64,000 bases of DNA from assembly GCA_012837965.1 (NCBI GenBank), contig DUQF01000027.1, positions 1 through 64,000 on the forward strand, given 5' to 3'. The notes below the pieces were generated by a model. That model did no database searches and was not told where the DNA came from. It saw only the letters and a list, made by a program, of their open reading frames with translations. Source of the stretch: Clostridiales bacterium (lineage in GTDB: Bacteria; Bacillota; Clostridia; Christensenellales; Aristaeellaceae). The translations under genes were made by a program, and so were the position numbers. Of this stretch, positions 8,366-16,367 are shown in pieces. The stretch's first letter is position 1. Every line of letters begins with the position of its first letter.

Positions 8366-9432
8366 GAAGAAAAGAGCGTTACCTGTTTTATGAGCGCAAG
8401 CGCCGCTCACGCTGGTGGCTTGTTTTATTATTGTTTGTTCTGTTGGTGTCGGGCATTTCGCTGTACCTCAACTCCGTTGCCAACCGCAACCCCCAAAAGG
8501 AAAATATCAAGCTCACCGTGCCTACTTTGCCCATGAACTTAGAGGGCGTCAAGTTTCTGCACATCAGCGACCTGCATGGCAAGTTTTTTGGCGACAACCA
8601 CGAGCTTATCATGGACAAACTGGTGGACGACAACTACAAGGCCGTACTGTTAACGGGCGACATGATTGGCAAGGATGGCGACGATACGGCTTTTTTGCGG
8701 CTGATCTCGCGGTTTCCCGAGGACATGCCCGTGCTTTTTATCGCTGGCGACGAGGACCCGCCCGTTTTTGATACCGAGCGCGGCACATACAGCAGCTGGA
8801 TCTTGAAAGCGCGGGACTTGGGCGCCGTGTTTTTGGACGCGCCCTATAGCCTAATCATTAACAAAACCAAGCTGTGGTTCATGCCCCTTGAAAGCGCCGA
8901 AATATCGCTTGACGATAGAGCCTATGCCTTGGCGCGGCGCCGGGAAGCGGTTGAACAGATGCCCGGGGGAAGCGAAAAGGTAGCGGCGCAAAATATCCTC
9001 CAACTCAGGGAGGACGCATTAAACCGCTGCCGGGAAGCGGCGCTGACCATGCTGTCAAGCGACTGCTACATCGCCTTGTCGCACCTGCCCATCGGCGATG
9101 AAACGGCCGTGACCATTCAAGGCACTAAAGACGAGCAGGAAAGCATGCTCAACTACCCCGGCTTTTTGCAGGTGGTCTTTTCCGGGCATTTAAACAATGG
9201 CCAGGTCGTTATCCCCTGGCGGGGCAGTTTGTGGGCGCCGCAAACCCCGCTGCACGAAGGGGGCTTTATTAAAAAAGGCGTCAAGCTTTCGGGCAGCCTG
9301 CCCGCCAGGGGCATTGCCCAGCATGTATCCAAGGGCATGGGCGTTTGCGGCCTTTACCCTTGGTGGCTGTCCTACCGCCTGTTTAACCCGCCGACCTTTT
9401 CGCTTGTCCAGTTGACCGTACAAATGCAGTGA
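8362..9432 (+). CDS. membrane-anchored metallophosphoesterase with altered active-site motifs
   Basis: 356 residues: a basic cytoplasmic start, one transmembrane helix (about 18-37) and an outer calcineurin-like phosphoesterase domain of the YkuE/YaeI type. DLHG (about 72-75) and TGDM (about 95-98) are present, as is SHLP. The usual GNHD is replaced by AGDED, and the usual GHxHGGQ by GHLNNGQ, so the general-acid histidine and one metal-binding histidine appear to be missing. The enzyme may have changed metal use, changed substrate or lost catalysis. It is coupled to the acetyltransferase before it and followed by ppk1 after 8 bases. Confidence 0.82.
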   Translation: MRRKERYLFYERKRRSRWWLVLLLFVLLVSGISLYLNSVANRNPQKENIKLTVPTLPMNLEGVKFLHISDLHGKFFGDNHELIMDKLVDDNYKAVLLTGDMIGKDGDDTAFLRLISRFPEDMPVLFIAGDEDPPVFDTERGTYSSWILKARDLGAVFLDAPYSLIINKTKLWFMPLESAEISLDDRAYALARRREAVEQMPGGSEKVAAQNILQLREDALNRCREAALTMLSSDCYIALSHLPIGDETAVTIQGTKDEQESMLNYPGFLQVVFSGHLNNGQVVIPWRGSLWAPQTPLHEGGFIKKGVKLSGSLPARGIAQHVSKGMGVCGLYPWWLSYRLFNPPTFSLVQLTVQMQ

Positions 9433-9440
9433 GATGAAAG

Positions 9441-11504
9441 ATGAAGTACTTTATTAACCGGGAATTAAGCTGGATGGACTTTAACGAGCGTGTGCTCTGG
9501 GAAGCATGCAACCCGCTGTTGCCTTTCATGGAGCGGCTCAATTTTTTGTCCATCACCGCCTCCAACTTGGATGAATTTTGCATGGTCAGGGTGGCCAAGC
9601 TCATCAACCGTATCAACCGGGGTGAGGATGATAAGGACGCTTCGGAATATAAGCCCAGCCAATTGCTGCCCATATTAAAGCAGCGGATTACCGATTTCCA
9701 GCGCGAGCAGGATAAGGTATATGATGAATTAAAGGGTTTGCTCAAAGAACAGGGCATTCATATCTTAAGCCCGGATCAGCTTTCAGACACTCAAACCGCT
9801 TGGCTCAAACAGTATTTCGTGCAGGAAGTCCTGCCTGTTTTAACCCCACGGGTGCCCGACAGCGCCTTTCCCTTTCCGTACCTGAACGCTAAAACCATTC
9901 ATATCGCCTGCAGCCTTATCAACAAGCGCACGGGAAAAACGGTGCTTGGCTTGGTTGATTTGCCTGAAAAACTCTCCCGCTTTGTTCTCCTGCCCATGGG
10001 CAAGGGCGATGTGCGGGGGATTTTGCTTGAAGACCTCATATCCCTGCACCTTGACCTGATGTTTCCGGGAGCGTCTATCGATAGTCTGTGCGTTTTCCGC
10101 CTGACACGAAATACCGACTACCTTTTAGATATTTCATCAAGCGACACCATCCTTGCCGAGATGGAAAAAATTATCAAACAGCGTCCCTATGGGCATATCT
10201 TGCGGGTGGAAGTACAAAAGGGCGCCAACGAAGAAACGCTTGATCTTTTGCTCAAATCCTTACAGGTTAAAAAAGACACACTCGTTTCAGGTTTACAAAC
10301 CCTTGACTATCGCTTTCTTTCCAAAACCATTTATAAATTGCCGGGCTACGGACATCTGCGCTATGAGCCCTACCAATACCGCACGGCAAACAGGCTCATG
10401 CAGCCGGAATCCATTTTCCGCACCATCCGGGGCGGGGATATTTTCTTCCATCACCCCTACGACAGCTATGAACCCATTGTGAAGTTTATTAGCGACGCCG
10501 CCGATGACAGCCGGGTGCTCGCCATCAAGCAAACGCTCTACCGGGTATCGGGCAACAGCCCCTTTATAGCGGCGCTTGTGCGCGCGGCGCAAAAGGGCAA
10601 GCAGGTAACAGTGCTGGTGGAGGTACGCGCCCGCTTTGATGAAGTCAGCAACATAGAATGGGCGCATGCTTTGGATAAGGCGGGAGTGCATGTGTTGTAC
10701 GGGTTCCCTGCTTGGAAAACCCATTCCAAAATTTCCCTGGTCGTGCGCCGGGAAGAAACGGGCATCCGCAGCTACCTGCACCTTGGCACGGGCAATTACA
10801 ATGACGCCACCGCCAAAGGCTATACCGATTTGAGCCTCTTAACCTGCAACCGCCAGCTCGCCAAAGACGCGAACGCCTTTTTCAACCTGCTCGCCGGTTA
10901 TCCCGGGACCATGCCCATTAAGGAGCTAATCGCCTCGCCTTATAGTTTCCGCCGAATGCTGGAAGAAAAGTTCGCCGGCGAAAAGGAAAACGCCAAAAAC
11001 GGCAAACCCGCCTATATTTTGGCCAAGATGAACCAGCTGAGCGACCCGGGGATTGTTGCAAACCTGCTTGACGCCGCTGAGGCGGGGGTCAAGATTGATT
11101 TGGTGGTGCGGGGCATTTGCTGCCTTAAGGCGCCCGAGCACGGCAACATCCGCGTCCGCTCCATTGTAGGCAGGTTCCTGGAGCATGCCCGCATCTTTGT
11201 TTTCTATCATGGGGGCGCGATGGATACCTATATCTCATCGGCCGACTGGATGACAAGGAATATCGACAGGCGCATAGAACTGACGGTACCTATTTATGAC
11301 CAAAACGTCAAAGAGCGTATCCTGTCTATTTTAGCCATCCAGCTCAATCCCGAGGCACGGGCTTGGCATATGCAGCCTGATGGAAGCTATACCTTAAATC
11401 AGGGTTTTGACACCCAAAGCGTTTTCATGCGGGACGGATACGATTTTGTTGACTTTTCTTCTTTGTTTTTGTATGATAAGTATACCGTGAGGAGCGAGGA
11501 ATAA
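9441..11504 (+). CDS. ppk1: polyphosphate kinase 1
   Basis: Reversibly polymerises the gamma-phosphate of ATP into inorganic polyphosphate. The 687-residue length is typical. The N-terminal domain opens with FINRELSWMDFNERVLWEA; the catalytic domains carry HLGTGNYND with H447 (the autophosphorylated histidine position) and EHARIFVF with H582. Ribosome binding sequence is weak (GATGAAAG), and the gene starts 8 bases after the phosphoesterase, so translation may depend on the upstream gene. The 3' end contains the promoter of the cysS leader. Confidence 0.95.
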   Translation: MKYFINRELSWMDFNERVLWEACNPLLPFMERLNFLSITASNLDEFCMVRVAKLINRINRGEDDKDASEYKPSQLLPILKQRITDFQREQDKVYDELKGLLKEQGIHILSPDQLSDTQTAWLKQYFVQEVLPVLTPRVPDSAFPFPYLNAKTIHIACSLINKRTGKTVLGLVDLPEKLSRFVLLPMGKGDVRGILLEDLISLHLDLMFPGASIDSLCVFRLTRNTDYLLDISSSDTILAEMEKIIKQRPYGHILRVEVQKGANEETLDLLLKSLQVKKDTLVSGLQTLDYRFLSKTIYKLPGYGHLRYEPYQYRTANRLMQPESIFRTIRGGDIFFHHPYDSYEPIVKFISDAADDSRVLAIKQTLYRVSGNSPFIAALVRAAQKGKQVTVLVEVRARFDEVSNIEWAHALDKAGVHVLYGFPAWKTHSKISLVVRREETGIRSYLHLGTGNYNDATAKGYTDLSLLTCNRQLAKDANAFFNLLAGYPGTMPIKELIASPYSFRRMLEEKFAGEKENAKNGKPAYILAKMNQLSDPGIVANLLDAAEAGVKIDLVVRGICCLKAPEHGNIRVRSIVGRFLEHARIFVFYHGGAMDTYISSADWMTRNIDRRIELTVPIYDQNVKERILSILAIQLNPEARAWHMQPDGSYTLNQGFDTQSVFMRDGYDFVDFSSLFLYDKYTVRSEE
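11449..11477 (+). promoter_or_regulatory. promoter of the cysS T-box leader, inside ppk1
   Basis: TTGACT (11449-11454), 17 bases and TATGAT (11472-11477) lie inside the last codons of ppk1. The predicted transcript starts near 11484, just before the T-box. Confidence 0.75.
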
Positions 11505-11511
11505 ACCTTGC

Positions 11512-11685
11512 GCACCGGCGTCTTAGAGAGGGACGGTCATGGGCTGAAAGCCGTCCTGACAACCGGCAAGGCAGTGCACTCAGGAGCGGTGGTGGGCTTG
11601 AACCATCCGCAGACCCGGCGTTACAGGGCATGAGTGGAACACCGGCTATGCCGCCTCGATTTGGGCGGCATAGCTTTCATTTTTC
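11512..11685 (+). promoter_or_regulatory. T-box leader of cysS (tRNA-Cys responsive)
   Basis: Contains the AGAGAGGGAC and GGCTGAAAG elements of stem I, a specifier-like TGC cysteine codon at 11575-11577 followed by ACTC and GGAGC, and the T-box bulge TGGAAC at 11635-11640. The A after TGG pairs with a U discriminator base, which is the tRNA-Cys discriminator. A terminator hairpin follows. Uncharged tRNA-Cys should promote read-through into cysS. Exact ends are approximate. Confidence 0.9.
11645..11684 (+). terminator. T-box regulated terminator
   Basis: GCTATGCCGCC (11645-11655) pairs with GGCGGCATAGC (11664-11674) and is followed by TTTCATTTTT. It competes with the antiterminator formed by the TGGAAC bulge region. 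Confidence 0.85.
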
Positions 11686-11701
11686 TAAGGAGGCTATTGT
11701 T

Positions 11702-13099
11702 ATGAAAGTATTTAATACCATGTCAAGAAAAAAGGAAGACTTTGTCCCTATCCATGAGGGCAAGGTAGGCATTTACGCCTGCGGCCCGACGGTGTACGAC
11801 TATTTCCATATCGGCAACGCCCGCCCCTTTGTGGTGTTTGACGTACTGCGCCGCTACCTTGAGTATACGGGGTATGATGTCACCTTTGTTCAAAACTTTA
11901 CCGATATCGACGATAAGATGATTGCTCGTGCCAATGAGGAGGGCATCACCGTCAAGGAACTGGGCGATAGGTTCATTGAAGAATATTTTAAGGACGCCAC
12001 CGCCCTTGGCGTAAGGCCTGCCACCGTGCATCCGAGGGCCACTGAGCATATCAAAGAAATTATCGACATTGTGCAAAAGCTCATCGACAAGGGCATTGCC
12101 TATCAGGTGGGCAGCGACGTGTATTACGATACGTCCAAATTTTCCGGCTACGGCAAGCTGTCCGGCCAGAACCTTGAAGATCTGGAGTCGGGCGCGCGGG
12201 TAGGCGTGGGTGACGATAAGCGAAGCCCCGCCGACTTTGTCCTCTGGAAGGGGCAAAAGCCCGGCGAACCGGCCTGGGAAAGCCCCTGGGGCATGGGCCG
12301 CCCCGGCTGGCATATCGAGTGCAGCGCCATGAGCACCACCTACCTTGGTGAAGCTTTCGATATTCACTGCGGCGGGCAGGACCTGATTTTTCCGCACCAT
12401 GAAAACGAGATCGCCCAGTCCGAGGGCGCCTTTGGCAAGTCCTTTGTCAAATACTGGATGCACAACGGCTTTTTGAATGTGGATGACCAAAAAATGTCCA
12501 AATCCCTGGGCAACTTCTTTACCGTCCGGGATATTTTAAACGAATACGAAGCGGAGGATGTGCGGATGTTCCTTCTTTCGGCGCACTACCGCAGCCCGCT
12601 GAACTTCAGCCGGGAGATGATACAGCAGGCCCACGCCTCTCTTTCCCGTCTGTATGTGGCAAGGGACAAGCTCATTTTCCTTCAAGGGCACACCAAGGGC
12701 GATGAGCTGCTACCGGGCGAAGAGGCCACAGTGGAAGCCATCAACGGGTATGTTCTAAAATTTAATGCCGGCATGGAGGACGACCTCAATACTGCCGAAG
12801 CGATGGGGGCGCTGTTTGAATTAGTGTACCTGATTAACACAGACATTTCCGACAAGTCCGGCAAAAAGTTGGTGGATACCGCCCTTGAAACCCTGTTGCG
12901 TTTGGCCGATGTCTTAGGGCTTTTAATGAAAAAACCCGAAGATTCCCTGCCCGAAGACATTCAAAAGTTGGTGGATGAGCGCAAGCAAGCGAGGCTCGAC
13001 AAAAACTGGGCCTTATCCGACAGCCTGCGGGAGCAAATCAAAGAAAAGGGCTACCTGGTGGAAGATACCAAGTCCGGGCAAAAGGTCACCAAGGCATGA
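11702..13099 (+). CDS. cysS: cysteinyl-tRNA synthetase
   Basis: Charges tRNA-Cys. 465 residues from the ATG at 11702, chosen because TAAGGAGG stands 9 bases upstream and the start MKVFNTMSRKKEDF matches the family; an earlier in-frame ATG at 11630 lies inside the T-box. The class I HIGH-like motif is FHIGNA (about 36-41), zinc ligands include C29 (YACGPT), C209-type (HIECSAM) and HCGGQDLIFPHHENE, and KMSKSLGN is the KMSKS loop. Controlled by the T-box in front. The stop overlaps the next gene by 4 bases. Confidence 0.96.
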   Translation: MKVFNTMSRKKEDFVPIHEGKVGIYACGPTVYDYFHIGNARPFVVFDVLRRYLEYTGYDVTFVQNFTDIDDKMIARANEEGITVKELGDRFIEEYFKDATALGVRPATVHPRATEHIKEIIDIVQKLIDKGIAYQVGSDVYYDTSKFSGYGKLSGQNLEDLESGARVGVGDDKRSPADFVLWKGQKPGEPAWESPWGMGRPGWHIECSAMSTTYLGEAFDIHCGGQDLIFPHHENEIAQSEGAFGKSFVKYWMHNGFLNVDDQKMSKSLGNFFTVRDILNEYEAEDVRMFLLSAHYRSPLNFSREMIQQAHASLSRLYVARDKLIFLQGHTKGDELLPGEEATVEAINGYVLKFNAGMEDDLNTAEAMGALFELVYLINTDISDKSGKKLVDTALETLLRLADVLGLLMKKPEDSLPEDIQKLVDERKQARLDKNWALSDSLREQIKEKGYLVEDTKSGQKVTKA

Positions 13100-13413
13100 G
13101 AAAGGCGGCAGCGGCGCTGTGTATGCTAAGCGTCCTCTGCCTCCTTTTATTTTCCGTTGTGGAGCAAAAGGGGCAGACAATAAGCCCAAAGGAGCGGTCT
13201 GTTGCGTTGCCCGATTTTAAGGCCGACTTGGTCGAACGCTTAAATCACATGACCAAGGAAGACTATATGCAGGTGCCCGGCATTGGCGACAAGATGGCGG
13301 ATAGTATCATCCAAGCCATCCGAAGTCAGCCGCTTTATTTTGTGGAGGATTTGCGTACCATCCACGGTATCGGTGAAAAGCGCCTGCGGGCGATTCTTCA
13401 ATTTATCCGGTAA
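13096..13413 (+). CDS. exported or membrane-anchored helix-hairpin-helix protein, ComEA-like
   Basis: 105 residues with an N-terminal hydrophobic segment (about 5-20, AAALCMLSVLCLLLFSVV) and tandem helix-hairpin-helix motifs with the VPGIGDKMADSIIQAI and IHGIGEKRLRAILQFI signatures that bind DNA backbones. ComEA proteins present such domains outside the membrane to bind transforming DNA, but ComEA usually also has a SLBB domain, absent here. Coupled to cysS by ATGA. The role is uncertain. Confidence 0.8.
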   Translation: MRKAAAALCMLSVLCLLLFSVVEQKGQTISPKERSVALPDFKADLVERLNHMTKEDYMQVPGIGDKMADSIIQAIRSQPLYFVEDLRTIHGIGEKRLRAILQFIR

Positions 13414-13702
13414 AAGAGCGATATATCCTCTTTCTCTTTGTTAACCAAGCCGGTTTCCGGCCTGTGCAATACGTCTTGCGGTTACTGCTTTTATGTAGAT
13501 GAAATCCATCATCGAAACAAGAAATATCCGCCCATAATGGACGAGTAAACCTGCCCCTATCGCATGCTTTGCCGGGGGAGGGCGCAAACACTGCCGCCAA
13601 AACGGCAAGTACCTTTTGTGCCAAGGTTATCGAATGTTCTTGGACGAACACCTGTCCGATCTGGAAGCAATAGCGCGAAACATTCATAAAAACAGATTAT
13701 AA
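13414..13702 (+). pseudogene. remnant of an anaerobic sulfatase-maturase-type radical SAM gene
   Basis: In frame from 13414 the DNA reads SLLTKPVSGLCNTSCGYCFY, a radical SAM CxxxCxxC cluster motif in the setting typical of anSME enzymes, and stops at a TAA after PIMDE (13546-13548). Shortly after, and across a frameshift, come CPYRMLCRG and then GKYLLCQGYRMFLDEHL, LEAIARNIHK and a stop at 13700-13702, which match the C-terminal SPASM end of the same family. About 300 middle residues and the start codon are gone. The piece fills the otherwise empty gap between the HhH gene and the MATE gene. Confidence 0.82.
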
Positions 13703-13784
13703 ACATTTTAAATACCGCCATTTTTACTTGAACGTGCTTTCTTTCGATGCCACAATATCTTGCGCAAGGAGGGTAGCTGGTTAA

Positions 13785-15212
13785 ATGAAAGCATTGTTAA
13801 AGAAGATTTATTGTGTTGAATGGATGGTGCCCAAGCACCACCGGATAGGACCTCTCCCTTCAAGCAAGGAAGCCTATGGCAATGTCATGCGTATTGCTTT
13901 GCCTTCCATTGCGGAAATGCTTTTAATGAGCCTGATCGGCTCTGCCGATACCATCATGGTCGGCCAGCTTGGCAAGAACGCTTTGGCTGCGGTTGCCTTG
14001 CCTACCCAGCCCCGTATGATGATGCTGTCCATCTTTTTTGCGCTCAACGTCGGCGTTACGGCCATTGTTGCCCGCAGAAAAGGTGAGGGTAAGCCCCAAG
14101 AGGCCAATAAAACCCTGCGCAACGCTTTGATGCTGGTGATGACCCTGTCGCTTTTCATCATGGGAGTGGCGCTTACCTTTGCCGAGCCTTTGATGCGCTT
14201 TGCCGGCGGCAACACCAATACTCATGATGACACCGAGGTATTAAAAGGGGCGGTCACCTATTTTTCCATTATGGCTTGGTCGCTGCCTGTTTCCGCCGTT
14301 TCCATGTGCATTAACTCCGCCTTGCGTGGGGTGGGCAATACCAAGGTTACCTTAAAGGTCAATGTTGTTTCCAATATTGTCAACGTTGTTCTTAACTATC
14401 TGTTAATTCCTCGTCTTGGAGTTGCCGGCGCTGCCATCGCAAGCGTCATCGGCATTGCGACAGGCGCCAGCCTCTCTTTGACGGCGGTTTTAAGCCGTAA
14501 ACAAGGCAGTTATCTGCATATCAGCTACAAAGACTCCTGGCGGATAGACCCCAAGACCATGCGCACCATTATCCGGGTGGGTGGCAACGCCATGATTGAG
14601 CAATTAAGCCTGCGCTTTGGCTTTTTCATCTATTCAAGGGTTATGTACTCCATGGGCGTTGCTTTATATGCCGCGCACAATATTGCCATGCAGTTTTTAA
14701 GTATTACGTTTTCTTTGGCCGACGGTATCGCCATTGCGGGCACCTCGCTTGTTGGACAAAAGTTAGGTGAAAAACGATACGACCTGAGCATGATGTACGG
14801 CCATGTTTGTTACCGAATTGCCATTAGCGTGTCGCTGGCGCTCGCGAGCTTTATTGTTGCTTTGCGCACACCTATTTCTTCCCTGTTTATTAACTCAAAT
14901 ACACCCAATGCCGGTTTTGTTGTTACTGCCGCCGCCCAAACCATGATTGTGGTTGCCATTATGCAACCCTTTCAGATGGGCTCCGTTGTGTATTCGGGCA
15001 GTCTGCGCGGGGCGGGGGATAACCTCTATGTTGCCAAGGTTATGGCGCTGTGCGTCAGCATTTTGCGCCCGCTGCTGGCTATTTTAGCCGTTCGTGTGCT
15101 TAAGCTCAGTTTGCCGATGACCTGGCTGCTCAGCTTAAGCGAGATGGCCCTTCGTGCCATACTGTTCGCTCGCCGCTTTTCATCAGGCAAGTGGCGGGAG
15201 AGCCGAGTGTAA
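13785..15212 (+). CDS. MATE family multidrug exporter
   Basis: 475 residues with about twelve membrane helices in two similar halves, each starting with a family pattern (ALPSIAEMLLMSLIGSADTIMVGQLG near 35-60; VGGNAMIEQLSLRFGFFIYSRVMYSMG near 263-290). Exports cationic or drug-like compounds in exchange for Na+ or H+; the substrate is unknown. GGAGGG lies 11 bases upstream of the ATG. A weak promoter-like pair (TTGAAC at 13728, CACAAT at 13751) precedes it. The next gene starts after 17 bases. Confidence 0.92.
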   Translation: MKALLKKIYCVEWMVPKHHRIGPLPSSKEAYGNVMRIALPSIAEMLLMSLIGSADTIMVGQLGKNALAAVALPTQPRMMMLSIFFALNVGVTAIVARRKGEGKPQEANKTLRNALMLVMTLSLFIMGVALTFAEPLMRFAGGNTNTHDDTEVLKGAVTYFSIMAWSLPVSAVSMCINSALRGVGNTKVTLKVNVVSNIVNVVLNYLLIPRLGVAGAAIASVIGIATGASLSLTAVLSRKQGSYLHISYKDSWRIDPKTMRTIIRVGGNAMIEQLSLRFGFFIYSRVMYSMGVALYAAHNIAMQFLSITFSLADGIAIAGTSLVGQKLGEKRYDLSMMYGHVCYRIAISVSLALASFIVALRTPISSLFINSNTPNAGFVVTAAAQTMIVVAIMQPFQMGSVVYSGSLRGAGDNLYVAKVMALCVSILRPLLAILAVRVLKLSLPMTWLLSLSEMALRAILFARRFSSGKWRESRV

Positions 15213-15229
15213 GAAAAGGAGAAAGTTGT

Positions 15230-15583
15230 ATGTTGTTTTTTTGTTGCCCTAAATGTTCCACCTGTAAAAAAGCCCAAAAATGGCTGGATGACAATCAACT
15301 GAGCTACACATTCCGAGATATTACGCTTGATAATCCTACCAAGGAAGAATTAAAGGAATGGACGCAGGGGAGCGGTACGCTCCTTCGCAAAGCCTTTAAC
15401 ACCAGCGGCATGAAATACCGTGCCTTGGGTCTTGCCCAAAAACTCAAGGATATGACTGAAGACGAAATGCTGGAACTCTTAGCCACCGACGGCATGCTGG
15501 TCAAGCGCCCCGTGCTGGTGCATAAGGGCGGCGTTCTGTTCGGCTTCCGCCAAACCCAGTGGGAGGAAGCGCTGCTTAAATAA
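15230..15583 (+). CDS. Spx/ArsC family thioredoxin-fold protein
   Basis: 117 residues from the ATG at 15230, chosen for AAAAGGAG at proper spacing; a longer reading from 15191 would overlap the MATE gene. CPKCSTCKKAQKWLDDN gives the family CxxC (CSTC) at residues 9-12, followed by the Spx/YffB-type layout with RDITLDNPTKEELKEW, MKYRALGL and LVKRPVLV. The family holds arsenate reductase-like enzymes and Spx-type redox regulators of RNA polymerase. The CxxC favours a redox-sensing or reductase role, but which is not decidable here. Confidence 0.85.
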   Translation: MLFFCCPKCSTCKKAQKWLDDNQLSYTFRDITLDNPTKEELKEWTQGSGTLLRKAFNTSGMKYRALGLAQKLKDMTEDEMLELLATDGMLVKRPVLVHKGGVLFGFRQTQWEEALLK

Positions 15584-15611
15584 AGCTTACATATCAGTAT
15601 TACATATAAGC

Positions 15612-15646
15612 AAAACGCTGCCGGTTATTTAATCAGCAGCGTTTTT
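15612..15646. terminator. bidirectional terminator between the Spx-like gene and trmO
   Basis: AAAACGCTGC (15612-15621) pairs with GCAGCGTTTT (15636-15645). T runs follow on both strands. The trmO stop codon lies in the loop. Confidence 0.88.
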
Positions 15647-16315
15647 GATTTCGTCAAGGTAGACTGTTCCGTCTTTTATCTGGAAGAAAACTTCGTACCT
15701 GTCAAAGAAGAAAGCGTATCTTCGCTCGTCGTTTTGATATCCCGGGCGGGGGTCTTCCCTTAAAACGGAGGCTAACCTTTGCCTTTCTTCAGGCGATAGG
15801 TTTTCCCAAGCCTGTCCTTCAAAATCCACCTTCAAAAAGGTATTTGCGTCGACCGCGTACCCTCCCTTGGCGCCTTGGACAGCGTCGCTTTTAAGGTAGG
15901 GTTTAATGTCGAAAATGGGGGTTTTATCCATTAAATCCCCCCCCTCGACCAAAAGGACAGCGCCATCCTCCTTGGTTTTACGAACGCCAATGAGCTTCAC
16001 ATGCGACAGCCCAAGGGCATTGGGTCTGTAGGGCGAGCGGGAGGCGAACACGCCTACCCGCTTGTTGCCGCCCAGCTTGGGCGGACGCACAGTAGGCGAC
16101 CAGCCCTCTTGGTGGATTTCCGAAAAATGCCAGATCAGCCACAGGTGGGAAAATTCCTCAATATGGCGCAGGCTGTTTTCGTCCCGGTACTTTGGCAAAA
16201 ACACAACGACCGATAATAGGTCCGTGCTCCCCGACTGCCTGGGGATGGCGAATCTATCGGTATATTGGTTATGAATAATAGCAATAGGCTCAATGGTCAA
16301 CAACTGACTATCCAC
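15629..16315 (-). CDS. trmO: tRNA (N6-threonylcarbamoyladenosine-37 N6)-methyltransferase, TrmO/TsaA type
   Basis: 228 residues. Methylates the N6 of t6A37 in threonine tRNAs, using S-adenosylmethionine. The TsaA-like beta-barrel signatures are visible: IEPIAIIHNQYTDRFAIPRQSG, FSHLWLIWHFSE, FASRSPYRPNALGLS and the ends DIKPYLKSD and DPRPGYQ. The start is a GTG with only a distant AGGGA, so the exact start is less sure. It lies 52 bases downstream of serS on the same strand and probably shares its transcript. mtaB elsewhere in the window modifies the same t6A37. Confidence 0.9.
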   Translation of the reverse strand: MDSQLLTIEPIAIIHNQYTDRFAIPRQSGSTDLLSVVVFLPKYRDENSLRHIEEFSHLWLIWHFSEIHQEGWSPTVRPPKLGGNKRVGVFASRSPYRPNALGLSHVKLIGVRKTKEDGAVLLVEGGDLMDKTPIFDIKPYLKSDAVQGAKGGYAVDANTFLKVDFEGQAWENLSPEERQRLASVLREDPRPGYQNDERRYAFFFDRYEVFFQIKDGTVYLDEIKNAAD

Positions 16316-16367
16316 TGACTTTGTTCATCCCTGTAATCGTAAATACAACAGACAACCTTTAGCCGAC

